A stretch of DNA of 64,000 nt from Trinickia acidisoli (GTDB taxonomy: Bacteria; Pseudomonadota; Gammaproteobacteria; Burkholderiales; Burkholderiaceae). Each line of letters begins with the position of its first letter. The stretch's first letter is position 1. A program made the translations under genes and the position numbers. Positions 34,684 through 43,174 of the stretch are shown piece by piece. The stretch is taken from NCBI RefSeq assembly GCF_017315725.1, contig NZ_JAFLRG010000002.1, positions 1,798,001-1,862,000 of the forward strand, given 5' to 3'. A model generated the notes under the pieces. It was not told where the DNA came from. It ran no database searches and worked only from the letters and a program-made list of their open reading frames with translations.

Positions 34684-35676
34684 GTGGGGCAACTGGACTG
34701 GTATCTGACCGTCAATCTGAAGGTGCGGCACTTGCGCCTGCTGATTGCCGTATACGATTTCCGCAATCTACGGCAGGTTGCGTCCAATTCCTATATCTCG
34801 GTGCCGGCGGTATCGAAGGCGCTTGCCGACATCGAGCGAGCACTGGACGTCAAGCTGTTCGAGCGCACTGCGAATGGGCTTCGGCCTACTGCTTACGGCG
34901 AGAGCGTGGTCCGGCATGCGCGGTCCGTACTGAGCACACTCAACCAGACCGCCGAAGAGATAAGAGCACTGCGAACTGGCAGCACGGGCAAAGTGTACGT
35001 GGGCACCTCGCCCATCATCGTGTCTACCATCTTGCCGAAGGCGCTGACGCTGCTCAAGCAGGACTCGCCGCTTATCAACGTGGAAATTCGAGAGAACGAG
35101 ATGCGCTCGCTGGTGCGAGACCTGCAGCGAGGCGATCTGGATATCATCGTGGGCCGACTGCCGAACAAGGCGGACACTGTCGGTCTGCGCGAGCAGGTGC
35201 TTACCGCGCCGCAAACCAAACTTGTGACAGGGCCGCACCATCCGCTCGCGGGTAGACCGACAGTAGAATGGTCGGACCTCAAGGACTTTCCGTGGGTGCT
35301 TCCGCCTCAAGGCTCCTTATTGCGTGAACCCATCGAAAACGCGTTCGCTCGTCACGGCCTCGCCATGCCGGCGAATTACGTTGAAACCTTGTCGAACCAC
35401 CTGATTCGGGCCTATCTCCAGTTCAACGACGCAATCGCGCTGCATACGGGTGACGTGCTCTGTCCCTATGCCGACGTCGGCGCGATCAACATTTTGCCGA
35501 TCGATCTGGATCTCGTGACGCGCCCCCTTGGCGCGCTGTGGCGGGAGGACAAGCCGCTCGCCTCGAGCCCCATGTCGTTGTTGCATTGTCTGGAACAGAT
35601 TTGCTCCACCACCACTGGGATCGAGAAAGAAACCATAAACCCTACGACGAGCCGTGAATCGGCCCGCGCGAGATAG
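34684..35676 (+). CDS. LysR-family regulator (paralogue 2)
   Basis: A 330-residue LysR protein starting at a GTG with GGAG a few bases upstream. HLRLLIAVYDFRNLRQVASNSYISVPAVSKALADIERALDVKLFERTANGL is the DNA-binding domain; DIIVGRLPNKADTVGLREQVL is in the effector domain. It is clearly a duplicate of the protein at 32018-32959, with the same sequence blocks in order, though diverged. Pairing with an MFS carrier suggests two sensors for one or related substrates. Confidence 0.87.
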   Translation: MGQLDWYLTVNLKVRHLRLLIAVYDFRNLRQVASNSYISVPAVSKALADIERALDVKLFERTANGLRPTAYGESVVRHARSVLSTLNQTAEEIRALRTGSTGKVYVGTSPIIVSTILPKALTLLKQDSPLINVEIRENEMRSLVRDLQRGDLDIIVGRLPNKADTVGLREQVLTAPQTKLVTGPHHPLAGRPTVEWSDLKDFPWVLPPQGSLLREPIENAFARHGLAMPANYVETLSNHLIRAYLQFNDAIALHTGDVLCPYADVGAINILPIDLDLVTRPLGALWREDKPLASSPMSLLHCLEQICSTTTGIEKETINPTTSRESARAR

Positions 35677-35696
35677 GACGGCATGCACTGATTTAG

Positions 35697-35716
35697 GCAT
35701 CATTTGATGCTATAAT
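35697..35716 (+). promoter_or_regulatory. vapBC promoter with operator palindrome
   Basis: The palindrome GCATCA-TT-TGATGC (35697-35710) directly abuts a perfect -10 TATAAT (35711-35716), so a bound repressor would block the promoter. The vapB start follows 44 bp later. VapB antitoxins repress their own operon through such sites. Confidence 0.65.
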
Positions 35717-35759
35717 CCGTGCCTATCATCGGCTTGACTCTGAACGGAAGGAAGCAACG

Positions 35760-35957
35760 ATGCGCACCACGATCGCGCTTGATGACGATTTGCTCGCCAA
35801 GGCCCAAGCCTATACGGGTGTGGAAGAAAAATCGGCGCTCGTGCGGGAGGCCCTCACGGCGTTGATCCAGCGTGAAGCCGCCAAACGGCTCGCCAATCTC
35901 GGCGGAAGCCAGCCGGGCGTCGAGGCAGCACCGCGCCGCAGACAGGGCGTCAAATGA
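35760..35957 (+). CDS. vapB: VapB-type antitoxin
   Basis: A 65-residue antitoxin: MRTTIALDDDLLAKAQAYTG is a ribbon-helix-helix DNA-binding domain, followed by EKSALVREALTALIQREAAKRLANLGG, where the tail would wrap the toxin. GGAAGG precedes the ATG. The stop overlaps the vapC start as ATGA, giving coupled translation of antitoxin and toxin. It should repress through the palindrome at 35697-35710. Confidence 0.9.
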   Translation: MRTTIALDDDLLAKAQAYTGVEEKSALVREALTALIQREAAKRLANLGGSQPGVEAAPRRRQGVK

Positions 35958-36325
35958 TCCTGGTCGATACGTCTATCTGGATCGATCACATCAATGCTTC
36001 GGATCCGGTGCTGGTCCGCCTGCTTACCGACGGACGAGTACTCGTTCATCCGTACGTGATCGCCGAGATCGCGCTGCGCAGCCTGCGCAATCGCGCAGTC
36101 GTACTTGGCGCCTTGCGGGATCTACCCGACGCCCCCGTTGCCACGCCTGAAGAAACGCTGTTCTTCATTGAGCGGGAGAAATTGTTCAACCGTGGCATCG
36201 GCTATGTCGATACATCCCTGTTGGCCTCGGCGCGATTGCAACCCGGGATTGAGATTTGGACGAGGGACAAGCGGCTGGGAAAGGCCGCCGAAGAATTAGG
36301 GCTAACCGCGGGATTGTTGCATTAG
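35954..36325 (+). CDS. vapC: VapC-type PIN-domain RNase toxin
   Basis: A 123-residue PIN-domain ribonuclease. Acidic active-site residues are visible: Asp in MILVDTSIWIDH, Glu in VIAEIALRSL, and Asp in GYVDTSLLASA and WTRDKRLGKAA. It would cleave tRNA or rRNA when released from VapB. Length is normal and nothing suggests damage. Ends 11 bp before the convergent yceH-like gene. Confidence 0.92.
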   Translation: MILVDTSIWIDHINASDPVLVRLLTDGRVLVHPYVIAEIALRSLRNRAVVLGALRDLPDAPVATPEETLFFIEREKLFNRGIGYVDTSLLASARLQPGIEIWTRDKRLGKAAEELGLTAGLLH

Positions 36326-36336
36326 CAGGGCCACCC

Positions 36337-37017
36337 TCAGCCCTCCCCCTCACGATCAATAGCAATCCCCAATTCAAGCGCCATCCGTTCGACAAGCGCA
36401 CGCAACTGCGTCACCTCACTCGCCAAGCGCTTTTGCTCGGCTCTCAACATCTCGACCTCGCCGGACGAAATCGATCCTTCAGCGGATTCACGCGCTGCGG
36501 CGATTTCATCAATGCTCACCTCGCCGCACATCAAATGCATCCAGCGATTTCCCCGTTCGCCTGGGGCGCAAGGCAGCTTCACGGCGAGCGGCGGCGTGCG
36601 CGCCGCGAGTTCGTCGAGAAACGCCTCGACGGATGAGTTATCCGCAAAACCATGTAGACGCGCGGCATTCAAACGCAATTCGGCAGCAGTCTGCGGACCG
36701 CGAAGCAGCATGATCGTCAGTAGCGCAGCCGATTGACTCGGAATACCAAGCACGCGATTCATGTTGTGCTCGAAGCGCGTAACGCGGCTGCTGCTCGCCT
36801 CCATGACGAGGCTCAGACGTTTCAAACCATCGATCGCGGTTTGGACTTCGGGCTCAATGGCACTCATCACCGGAAAGCGGGCGGTCTTCTGGTTGCAGCC
36901 GGCGGTTAAAGCATTCAGCGAAAGCGGATACGTATCCGGCACCGTATGCTGCTTTTCGACCAGCACGCCAAGGACACGGGCTTCGAGCGGGGTGAGGTCG
37001 CGCAGGGGTTGGGTCAT
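36337..37017 (-). CDS. YceH/DUF480 family protein
   Basis: A 226-residue protein of the YceH family: LTPLEARVLGVLVEKQHTVPDTYPLSLNALTAGCNQKTARFPVM is the diagnostic N-terminal winged-helix start and RVLGIPSQSAALLTIMLLRGPQTAAELR the second winged helix. A coiled-coil tail (EVEMLRAEQKRLASEVTQLRALVERM) ends the protein. Widely conserved in proteobacteria and thought to bind DNA, but the role is not established. Convergent with vapC. Confidence 0.92.
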   Translation of the reverse strand: MTQPLRDLTPLEARVLGVLVEKQHTVPDTYPLSLNALTAGCNQKTARFPVMSAIEPEVQTAIDGLKRLSLVMEASSSRVTRFEHNMNRVLGIPSQSAALLTIMLLRGPQTAAELRLNAARLHGFADNSSVEAFLDELAARTPPLAVKLPCAPGERGNRWMHLMCGEVSIDEIAAARESAEGSISSGEVEMLRAEQKRLASEVTQLRALVERMALELGIAIDREGEG

Positions 37018-37107
37018 GGGGCAGCTACAAGCGATGAAATGGATCGATATGATAAGCCCGGCACGGATAAAGCGCCCTTCGTTGCTCGCATCACGTGTGG
37101 CTGTCCT

Positions 37108-38109
37108 TCATGCCTTTCCCCTTCCACTGAAAATCGCCGCCAACACACGCACCGTCACACGCACCGCGCCGATGAACGCAAGCACCCATGCGGCGAACGC
37201 GATCAGTATCGCCACACGTGGCACGCCATCCAAATAAGCGGCAGGTGCAGCCACCGCATAAACGTGCGTCGCCACGGCATACATACCAATCGGAAAAACA
37301 ACGGACCATTCGGCAACGGAATAACGAATCGGATCGCGCGCGACCACATGCTTGGCGACGAACAGGATCGCCAACTGCGGAATCCAGAACGTTGCCATGG
37401 CCCAGAACGCAGTGGTCAGCGTAAACAGCACAGGGCGCAGATCATGTGCGAACAAGGTCGTCGTTTGCGCGAGCAGCAGCAGACGGCTTCCCGCCAATGC
37501 AGCGATGGCCATTGCACCCATCGTGATCCACCACGGCTCGGTCAAGTCGTGCGGCGTCATCGGCACGAAGCACCAACGGTAGAAGATCAGCGTGATCATC
37601 ATCAGATAGAGGAGCCCGCCGAGCAGCCACAGGCCCAAGGCCAGATGAGCGAAAGGGATAGGATCGGTTGCGGTCCCGGCGACTGCGACGGCGAGAATCG
37701 CGCATGCTTCAGTCGCAACGACGAGCAGCAGCCACGTGCCGTCAAGGCCCGTCTGCAAGTTGGGCTTGCGCTGGCTGATCGTCATGGCGGTCATAAACGC
37801 ATAGATCAACAAGAACCAGAGCACGAGCGACGCGACGAGCAGACATAGCGACACGGCCGGCGACATGTCGTATGCGGAGCTTTGGCTGCCGAGCACGGCC
37901 GTGGCCGCAATCAATGTCAGGAATCCGGGGCCACGCTGGTGGTCGGGGAAGTCGACGCGTACCGCGTGCGCGTAGCGGACCAGCCGGCACAGTGTGATGA
38001 TCCAAAGGAGCGGGTACACGCCTACATTGATCGCGAGCAGCACCCATCCGATCTTCGGATAGCCAAGCAGGCGCGCCGCGATCGACACGATACCGGTGGC
38101 CATCACCAT
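37108..38109 (-). CDS. TDT/SLAC1-family membrane transporter
   Basis: About 333 residues with ten hydrophobic segments, of the tellurite-resistance/dicarboxylate transporter (TehA/SLAC1) type; MVMATGIVSIAARLLG matches the first helix. The frame remains open upstream of 38109 and reads AASWLETFPPGAFVMVMATG, which looks native, but no ATG, GTG or TTG is found in it; the true start may be a rare codon or lie behind a small frameshift near 38190, where an ATG in another frame sits. Likely exports or imports a small anion. A single gene divergent from nothing obvious. Confidence 0.78.
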   Translation of the reverse strand: MVMATGIVSIAARLLGYPKIGWVLLAINVGVYPLLWIITLCRLVRYAHAVRVDFPDHQRGPGFLTLIAATAVLGSQSSAYDMSPAVSLCLLVASLVLWFLLIYAFMTAMTISQRKPNLQTGLDGTWLLLVVATEACAILAVAVAGTATDPIPFAHLALGLWLLGGLLYLMMITLIFYRWCFVPMTPHDLTEPWWITMGAMAIAALAGSRLLLLAQTTTLFAHDLRPVLFTLTTAFWAMATFWIPQLAILFVAKHVVARDPIRYSVAEWSVVFPIGMYAVATHVYAVAAPAAYLDGVPRVAILIAFAAWVLAFIGAVRVTVRVLAAIFSGRGKA

Positions 38110-38289
38110 GACGAAGGCGCCCGGCGGGAAGGTTTCCAGCCATGATGCCGCGGTGCGTTTGATATTTCCCCCGTTTTGGCCGCCGCTCGGTAGGTGCCAT
38201 AAGGTTGAGACGCTTCAAATATAGCGCTTCGCGAGGGTGTCCGCGCGTTGGCGATCTCAGGCATCCAGCGATGGTTGTGCTCTTCGCAC

Positions 38290-38715
38290 CTACTTCGCGA
38301 ACAGCATGTCGAGGTTGGCGAACGATTTGAATTCGAGTGCGTTGCCGCTCGGGTCCAAGAAAAACATCGTGGCTTGTTCGCCCGGCTCACCCTTGAAGCG
38401 AATGTACGGTTCGATCACGAACTGCACACCGGCTGCCTTGAGTTTCTCGGCGAGTGCAGTCCATTGCGGCATCGTCAGGATCGCGCCGAAATGACGGACG
38501 GGCACGCCATGTCCGTCGACGGCATTGGTCGTGCTGACGCCCGTTTCACCCGGCGCGAGATGCGCGACGATCTGGTGACCATAGAGATTGAAGTCGACCC
38601 AGTCGGGCGCGCTGCGGCCTTCAGGGCAGCCAAGCAAGTCGCCATAGAACGCGCGCGCCGCTTCGATGCTATGGACCGGAAACGCAATATGGAACGGCAG
38701 GATGGGAGTATTCAT
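38290..38715 (-). CDS. VOC-family (glyoxalase/dioxygenase-like) protein
   Basis: A 141-residue single VOC-module protein. LPFHIAFPVHSIEAARAFYGDLLGCPEG is the first metal-binding beta-alpha-beta unit (His) and MFFLDPSGNALEFKSF the second (Glu). VOC proteins detoxify or cleave small metabolites using a divalent metal; this one resembles the class with HLAPGE in the middle. Divergent from a LysR gene that begins 130 bp away and probably controls it. Confidence 0.85.
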   Translation of the reverse strand: MNTPILPFHIAFPVHSIEAARAFYGDLLGCPEGRSAPDWVDFNLYGHQIVAHLAPGETGVSTTNAVDGHGVPVRHFGAILTMPQWTALAEKLKAAGVQFVIEPYIRFKGEPGEQATMFFLDPSGNALEFKSFANLDMLFAK

Positions 38716-38848
38716 GGTGATGGAGCTTCCAGAAGTTGAAGAAAGCGGTGCTTTATCGAGCGTCTGAGCAACATCTTATGCATAATCACACCGAATGAAT
38801 AGCGACAGATTTCCAGTCTCAGCACCCATTTTTTCGATCAATCGAACC

Positions 38849-39724
38849 ATGCTCAGAGAGCTCAAAACATTCCTCGCTGTCGTGCGCCACGGTACGTTTG
38901 CGCGCGCCGGCGCGCAGATTGGATTGACGCAATCGGCAGTCAGTGCGCAGATCCAGCGTTTGGAAGACGAACTCGGCTTCGCCTTATTCGACCGTACCGG
39001 CCGCTCCGCCAGCCTCAACGCAGCGGGCAAGCGTACCGTCGAAGTCGCGCAAGAATTGCTCGGGGTGTACGCGCGCTTGGCCACGCAGGGCGCAGTGAGC
39101 GAGAACGCGGGGCTCTTGCGGGTAGGTGCGATCGCGTCGGTACAGAGTTCGCTGCTCGTTGGTGCGATTCAACAGTTTCGTGCCGCGTTACCGGGTTGGC
39201 GGATACGCGTGTCGCCGGGCGTGTCGCTCAATCTACTCGCGCAGGTAGACTCGGGAGAGTTCGATCTCGCGGTGATCATCAAGCCGCCATTCGCGTTGCC
39301 GCGGGAATTGAAATGGCACTTGCTCGTTAGCGAACCGTTCGTGTTGTTGGTACCGCGCAAACTTGCGAAGGAATCGTGGCGGGTGCTGCTCGCTCGCGAA
39401 CCGCTGATTCGCTACGACCGCAATTCATTCGGCGGACGGCTCGTGGACCGCTTTCTCAAACGCATGCGGATCAATGTGAACGATGTCGTCGAGTTGGACG
39501 AACTGCAGGGCATCGTTGGGCTGGTGGCTGCGGGGGTGGGCGTCGCGATCCTGCCGCAGGCGGCGACGCTGCATATTCCCTCGGGTGTGCGTGAGATTAC
39601 GTTCGGCAATGACACGTTTTATCGAGAGGTTGGGATCGTGGAGCGAGCGGCGGCGGATAAGCAGGGGGCGGCTAATAATTTTGTTGCGTACTTACGGGCG
39701 ATGGGGGCTAGCGGGAAAGCGTAA
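38849..39724 (+). CDS. LysR-family transcriptional regulator
   Basis: A 291-residue LysR protein: MLRELKTFLAVVRHGTFARAGAQIGLTQSAVSAQIQRLEDELGFALFDRTGR is the DNA-binding part, and FDLAVIIKPPFALPRELKWHLL with ILPQAATLHIPSGVREI the effector domain. Start taken at 38849, the usual N-terminus; an ATG at 38795 would add 18 residues. Divergent from the VOC gene. Confidence 0.88.
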   Translation: MLRELKTFLAVVRHGTFARAGAQIGLTQSAVSAQIQRLEDELGFALFDRTGRSASLNAAGKRTVEVAQELLGVYARLATQGAVSENAGLLRVGAIASVQSSLLVGAIQQFRAALPGWRIRVSPGVSLNLLAQVDSGEFDLAVIIKPPFALPRELKWHLLVSEPFVLLVPRKLAKESWRVLLAREPLIRYDRNSFGGRLVDRFLKRMRINVNDVVELDELQGIVGLVAAGVGVAILPQAATLHIPSGVREITFGNDTFYREVGIVERAAADKQGAANNFVAYLRAMGASGKA

Positions 39725-39736
39725 ATTGCACAGGCG

Positions 39737-40162
39737 TCATGAACGAACCCTTCGCCCTTCACTGTCGATGACCCGTTCGCCGTCTTCCTTCGCGAACGAA
39801 CCTTTCTGCTCCGCAGGCAGGATATCGAGCACAGCTTCGGAAGGCCGACACAAACGCACACCAAGGGACGTAACGACGAACGGACGATTGATAAGGATCG
39901 GGTGCTGCATCATTGCGTCGAGTAATTGTTCGTCGCTCAGCGACGGGTCGTCCAAGCCAAGCTCAGCGTAGGGCGTGCCCTTTTCGCGCAATGCGGCGCG
40001 CACCGTCAAGCCAGCGCGAACGATCAGGGCCATCAGCGTATTCCGATCCGGTGGAGTCTTCAGATACTCGATGATTTCCGGTTCGATGCCTGCGTTTCGG
40101 ATCATCGCGAGCGTGTTGCGCGATGTGCCGCAGTCCGGGTTGTGATAAATGGTGACGCTCAT
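39737..40162 (-). CDS. arsC: Arsenate reductase (glutaredoxin type)
   Basis: A 141-residue ArsC that reduces arsenate to arsenite with glutathione/glutaredoxin. The catalytic motif is YHNPDCGTSRNTLAMIR, with the active Cys, and LINRPFVVTSLGVRLCRP carries the arsenate-binding Arg residues. The ATG at 40162 overlaps the acr3 stop as ATGA, so the two are translationally coupled. Last gene of the ars operon; the frame is open further upstream inside acr3 but that is a shadow. Confidence 0.95.
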   Translation of the reverse strand: MSVTIYHNPDCGTSRNTLAMIRNAGIEPEIIEYLKTPPDRNTLMALIVRAGLTVRAALREKGTPYAELGLDDPSLSDEQLLDAMMQHPILINRPFVVTSLGVRLCRPSEAVLDILPAEQKGSFAKEDGERVIDSEGRRVRS

Positions 40163-41244
40163 ATCGGTTGCCTCTCGACTGTGCTTTTCGTTTCGTACCA
40201 ATCTTGCGAGCGATTTACGATCCCGACGACGAGCAACATCACCGGCACCTCGATCAGCACGCCGACTACCGTCGCAAGCGCGGCACCTGAATTGAATCCG
40301 AACAGACTGATCGCCGTGGCAACGGCAAGCTCGAAGAAATTGCTCGCACCGATCAGACTCGACGGGCCCGCGACGCAATGCGCAACGCCAAGCCGACGAT
40401 TGAGCAGATACGCGAGACCGGAATTGAAGAACACCTGAATCAGGATCGGCACCGCAAGCATGGCGATGACAAGCGGCTCTTTAACAATCGCCTGCCCTTG
40501 AAAGGCAAAGAGCAGCACGAGGGTCGCGAGCAGTGCAATGATCGAATAAGGACCGAGACGTGCGACGGCCCGCCTGAAATGTGCGTCACCTTCGGTCAGC
40601 AAGTAACGACGCAGCAATTGCGCGAGCATCACCGGAATGACGATGTACAGACCAACCGAAATGATCAACGTATTCCACGGCACGGTAATGGCGGACAAGC
40701 CGAGCAGCAGCGCGACGAGCGGCGCGAACGCAACGATCATGATCGAATCGTTCAGCGCGACTTGCGACAGCGTGAAATACGGATCACCCTTACACAACTG
40801 CGACCAGACGAACACCATCGCTGTGCAGGGTGCCGCAGCCAGCAGAATCAAGCCGGCGACATAGCTGTCGAGTTGTGCGACGGGAAGCCAGGATACAAAC
40901 ACATGGCGGATGAAGATCCACCCGAGGAATGCCATCGAGAACGGTTTGACGAGCCAGTTCACGAACAGCGTGACGCCGATGCCGCGCCATTGGTGCTTCA
41001 CCTGCGCCATCGCAGCAAAGTCGATCTTGACCAGCATCGGAATGATCATCACCCAGATGAGCACGCCGACCGGCAAATTGACGTGGGCCACCTCCATTCG
41101 GCCGATTGCCTGGAAGAGCGGCGGAAACATCTGCCCTCCCAAGATGCCGCCCACAATACACAACGCAACCCACACCGTAAGGTAACGCTCGAAGAATCCG
41201 ATCGCTGGCCGCGCGCCGACGATTGACGAATCAGTGGTGCTCAT
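40159..41244 (-). CDS. acr3: ACR3-family arsenite efflux transporter
   Basis: A 361-residue, ten-helix arsenite/H+ antiporter. APCTAMVFVWSQLCKGDPYFTLSQVALND holds the conserved Cys of ACR3 pumps, and GPSSLIGASNFFELAVATAI the second conserved block. It exports the arsenite made by ArsC. The ATG at 41244 gives the family N-terminus (MSTTDSSIVGARPAIGFFERYLTVWVALC). About 100 bp separate it from arsI upstream. Confidence 0.95.
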   Translation of the reverse strand: MSTTDSSIVGARPAIGFFERYLTVWVALCIVGGILGGQMFPPLFQAIGRMEVAHVNLPVGVLIWVMIIPMLVKIDFAAMAQVKHQWRGIGVTLFVNWLVKPFSMAFLGWIFIRHVFVSWLPVAQLDSYVAGLILLAAAPCTAMVFVWSQLCKGDPYFTLSQVALNDSIMIVAFAPLVALLLGLSAITVPWNTLIISVGLYIVIPVMLAQLLRRYLLTEGDAHFRRAVARLGPYSIIALLATLVLLFAFQGQAIVKEPLVIAMLAVPILIQVFFNSGLAYLLNRRLGVAHCVAGPSSLIGASNFFELAVATAISLFGFNSGAALATVVGVLIEVPVMLLVVGIVNRSQDWYETKSTVERQPI

Positions 41245-41343
41245 TGGTTTCCTCGGCGGGTCTTTCGCCGATCGCGCGCATTTCATGCTGGATGGCGTTG
41301 TGGTCGAGAACATGCAGCGGCAGGTTCACGAATTGGCTTACGC

Positions 41344-41811
41344 TCACGTGCGACTCCGGAAGGTCACGGTGGATGCTGTCGGCGTGCAACATGATTCCGA
41401 CGGTTGAGAATCTGATCGCGTTTCATCGCGCGAATGGCCGTAAATTGGCGCAGCGTCGAGTGTTCTGAACGTCTCCCATGCGACGCCCTGCGGATCGATC
41501 GTCCAGGCCTTGTCGGATCGCGCGTAGCAGCAGGTCGTGTCGGTCTGTATTTGCACGGGCAGTTGCGCCGCCTCGAAGCGAGAATTCATTTCTTCGAGCT
41601 CAGCGTCCGTCTCGACCTGAATGCCGATGTGATCGACGCCCGGCTTCGCACCGCGCTGCGAGATAGCGAAATTCACGGCGGGGTCTGCGAGCTCCCATTT
41701 GCAGTAATCGCTCTTGAGAACGGTCGGCTCGGCGTTGCCGAACATGGCTTTGTAAAACCGAATACTGTCGGGCAAGTTATCGACAGCGACATGGATGTGC
41801 ATACGCTTCAT
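41344..41811 (-). CDS. arsI: ArsI/CadI-family arsenic-inducible VOC protein
   Basis: A 155-residue VOC protein matching the ArsI C-As lyase family. MHIHVAVDNLPDSIRFYKAMFG is the N-terminal module (His), PGVDHIGIQVETDAELEEM the next, and TDTTCCYARSDKAWTIDPQG has the vicinal Cys pair that binds trivalent arsenic and the last metal-ligand region. ArsI cleaves methylarsonite to arsenite using Fe(II) and O2. A Cys pair also sits near the C-terminus (ESCCTP). Its ATG overlaps the arsR stop as ATGA. Confidence 0.9.
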   Translation of the reverse strand: MKRMHIHVAVDNLPDSIRFYKAMFGNAEPTVLKSDYCKWELADPAVNFAISQRGAKPGVDHIGIQVETDAELEEMNSRFEAAQLPVQIQTDTTCCYARSDKAWTIDPQGVAWETFRTLDAAPIYGHSRDETRSDSQPSESCCTPTASTVTFRSRT

Positions 41812-42140
41812 GGTGTGTCTCCACAGCAGTCTCGAAGATCGCTTGCAGCACAGGTGGCGCCGGCGCAGCAGTTCTCCGTCAGGAAACCAATCAAGCTTGT
41901 CATCGCGGTGAAATTCGCCGTGTAGATGACGAAGCGCCCCTCCTGCCTCGGGCTCACCAAGTCTGCATGCGACAGATCTTTCAGATGAAAGGAGAGGCCG
42001 GAAGGGGAAATCCCAAGTTGCTGCGCGATTTCACCCGCGGCCATTCCATTCGGCCCCGCGACGACCAAAGAGCGGAAGATCGCGAGACGCGATTCGTGGG
42101 CGAGCGCGCTCAAGGCGCGTACGACGAGGTTTGAGTCCAT
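41808..42140 (-). CDS. arsR: ArsR-family arsenic-responsive repressor
   Basis: A 110-residue winged-helix repressor: ALAHESRLAIFRSLVVAGPNGMAAGEIAQQLGISPSGLSFHLKDLSHADLV. Cys residues ENCCAGATCAAS and DLRDCC near the C-terminus can bind As(III), as in the ArsR2-type with C-terminal metalloid site. The ATG at 42140 is preferred; an upstream ATG at 42158 adds six residues. First gene of arsR-arsI-acr3-arsC and likely autoregulated at 42161-42180. Confidence 0.93.
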   Translation of the reverse strand: MDSNLVVRALSALAHESRLAIFRSLVVAGPNGMAAGEIAQQLGISPSGLSFHLKDLSHADLVSPRQEGRFVIYTANFTAMTSLIGFLTENCCAGATCAASDLRDCCGDTP

Positions 42141-42160
42141 GGGCGAACCATACATCAATC

Positions 42161-42180
42161 ATTTCTTTATTTCAAGAAAT
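42161..42180 (-). promoter_or_regulatory. Probable ArsR operator
   Basis: An inverted repeat ATTTCTT (42161-42167) and AAGAAAT (42174-42180) around 6 bp lies 21 bp upstream of the arsR start, in the promoter position. ArsR sites are short AT-rich palindromes of this kind. Confidence 0.6.
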
Positions 42181-42220
42181 GTTGAAATTATGGATCTGCC
42201 GGGGCGTGGCGTGCAATCGG

Positions 42221-42422
42221 GCGCCCGCCGTCAACGTGCAGCCCTCGTTCGTCACCGAGTTGCCGTACCGCCACCGATGCTCGCCGTCACCTTCACCAAG
42301 CTCGATGCCGTCGGACTCGTCGTGCTCGTCCGGTAGGCTCCATACGCCGACAGTGCCGCCTGCGCTTCGGATGGCTGGCTAAAAAGGAGACGTCGCTGCC
42401 GTGTAACGCTGCACACCCTCAA
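42221..42422 (-). pseudogene. Degenerate remnant of a cdiA 3' module edge
   Basis: This 200-bp stretch is a diverged copy of the sequence at 46750-46965: both pass through the codons for the haemagglutinin segment EAQAALSAYG (as SEAQAALSAY), then the junction GGCTGGCTAAAAAGGA and the shared GTAACGCTGCACACCCTCAA. It has indels and stops. It marks where another orphan cdiA toxin module once lay; the rest, toward the ars operon, is gone. Confidence 0.7.
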
Positions 42423-42760
42423 CCAATGCCGCGCACAGGCGCGTCAAGGGCAGGCGCAGCCCGGCGCAGCGAACCCTTGACGCGCCGAGCACGGCGTTAC
42501 ACTCGCCAGGCCAGCAGCGTGAGTCCCCCATCCACCTGCGCAGAAGGTCCGGCATCACCCCCCGTCAAGGCCGCGCGCGAGCGCGCCCGTAGGGCTTGGC
42601 CTTGACGGCGATCGGTTAGCCACGCTCGGACACTGCGGTGCAAGACGACTCGGCAGCTTGCATCGCATGCCGAACCGCGCTTTTTCGTTGGGGGCCTTCC
42701 GCCGAAGGCGGCTAGACAGGGAGCCCCTTGGGGGTGGACGGTGGGCGGGGCGCATCGCTT
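42423..42760. other. Non-coding, GC-rich gap
   Basis: About 340 bp without a convincing gene on either strand. It contains CGCCGTCAAGGCC-type GC-rich inverted stretches (for example around 42565-42610, CGTCAAGGCC and GGCCTTGACG). Short frames here lack ribosome binding sites and motifs. It runs into the hairpin array at 42765. Confidence 0.4.
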
Positions 42761-42764
42761 ATGC

Positions 42765-43072
42765 GGCCGCAACGCGGCCCCTAGCTTCGTTCTTGCCCGC
42801 CAGCGCCATGCTTCGATTTACTTCGTAGTCCTAATCATGGCCGCACAGCGGCCCCTAGCATCGTCCTTGCGCAGCACATGCCTCAGGGCCGGGGGCGCCC
42901 CCGGCCCTTCGTCACCCTCGGCCCAACGGGCCGCACGAACTCTCTTCGTCACACACTCGGGCCGCATGGCCCGCTTGAACCCTTCGTGTCCAATCCTGGC
43001 CCACGGCCAGGATTTCCGGGCCGCTCCGGCATGGCACTTTTTCATTCGCTGCAGTCTCAGGCCGCATGGCCT
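42765..43072. repeat. Array of seven short GC-rich hairpins
   Basis: Seven perfect inverted repeats built around GGCC follow each other at 30-75 bp: GGCCGC/GCGGCC at 42765-42779, the same at 42839-42853, a 22-bp perfect palindrome at 42886-42907, CGGCCC/GGGCCG at 42919-42933, GGGCC/GGCCC at 42959-42972, CTGGCC/GGCCAG at 42996-43010 and AGGCC/GGCCT at 43059-43072. Spacers are not identical but often contain CTTCGT. No protein frame explains it. It lies next to plasmid-type primase and HTH remnants. Confidence 0.75.
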
Positions 43073-43174
43073 GCTCGAACTCTCATCGGCCCTCGCCAAC
43101 TGTCACCGCGTCGGTGGCTGGCTAAAGAAGGAAGCGCTACGACAGAACAGCGGCGTTCGCGCCGCAACGGAGGC

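Noticed and set aside
40378..41226. A 282-codon plus-strand open frame opposite acr3
   Set aside because: Highly charged, His/Arg/Asp-rich product typical of antisense to a membrane protein gene; acr3 on the other strand is certain.
42765..43072. CRISPR-like array
   Set aside because: The repeats are short inverted repeats that differ in sequence, spacing is irregular, and no cas genes are near.
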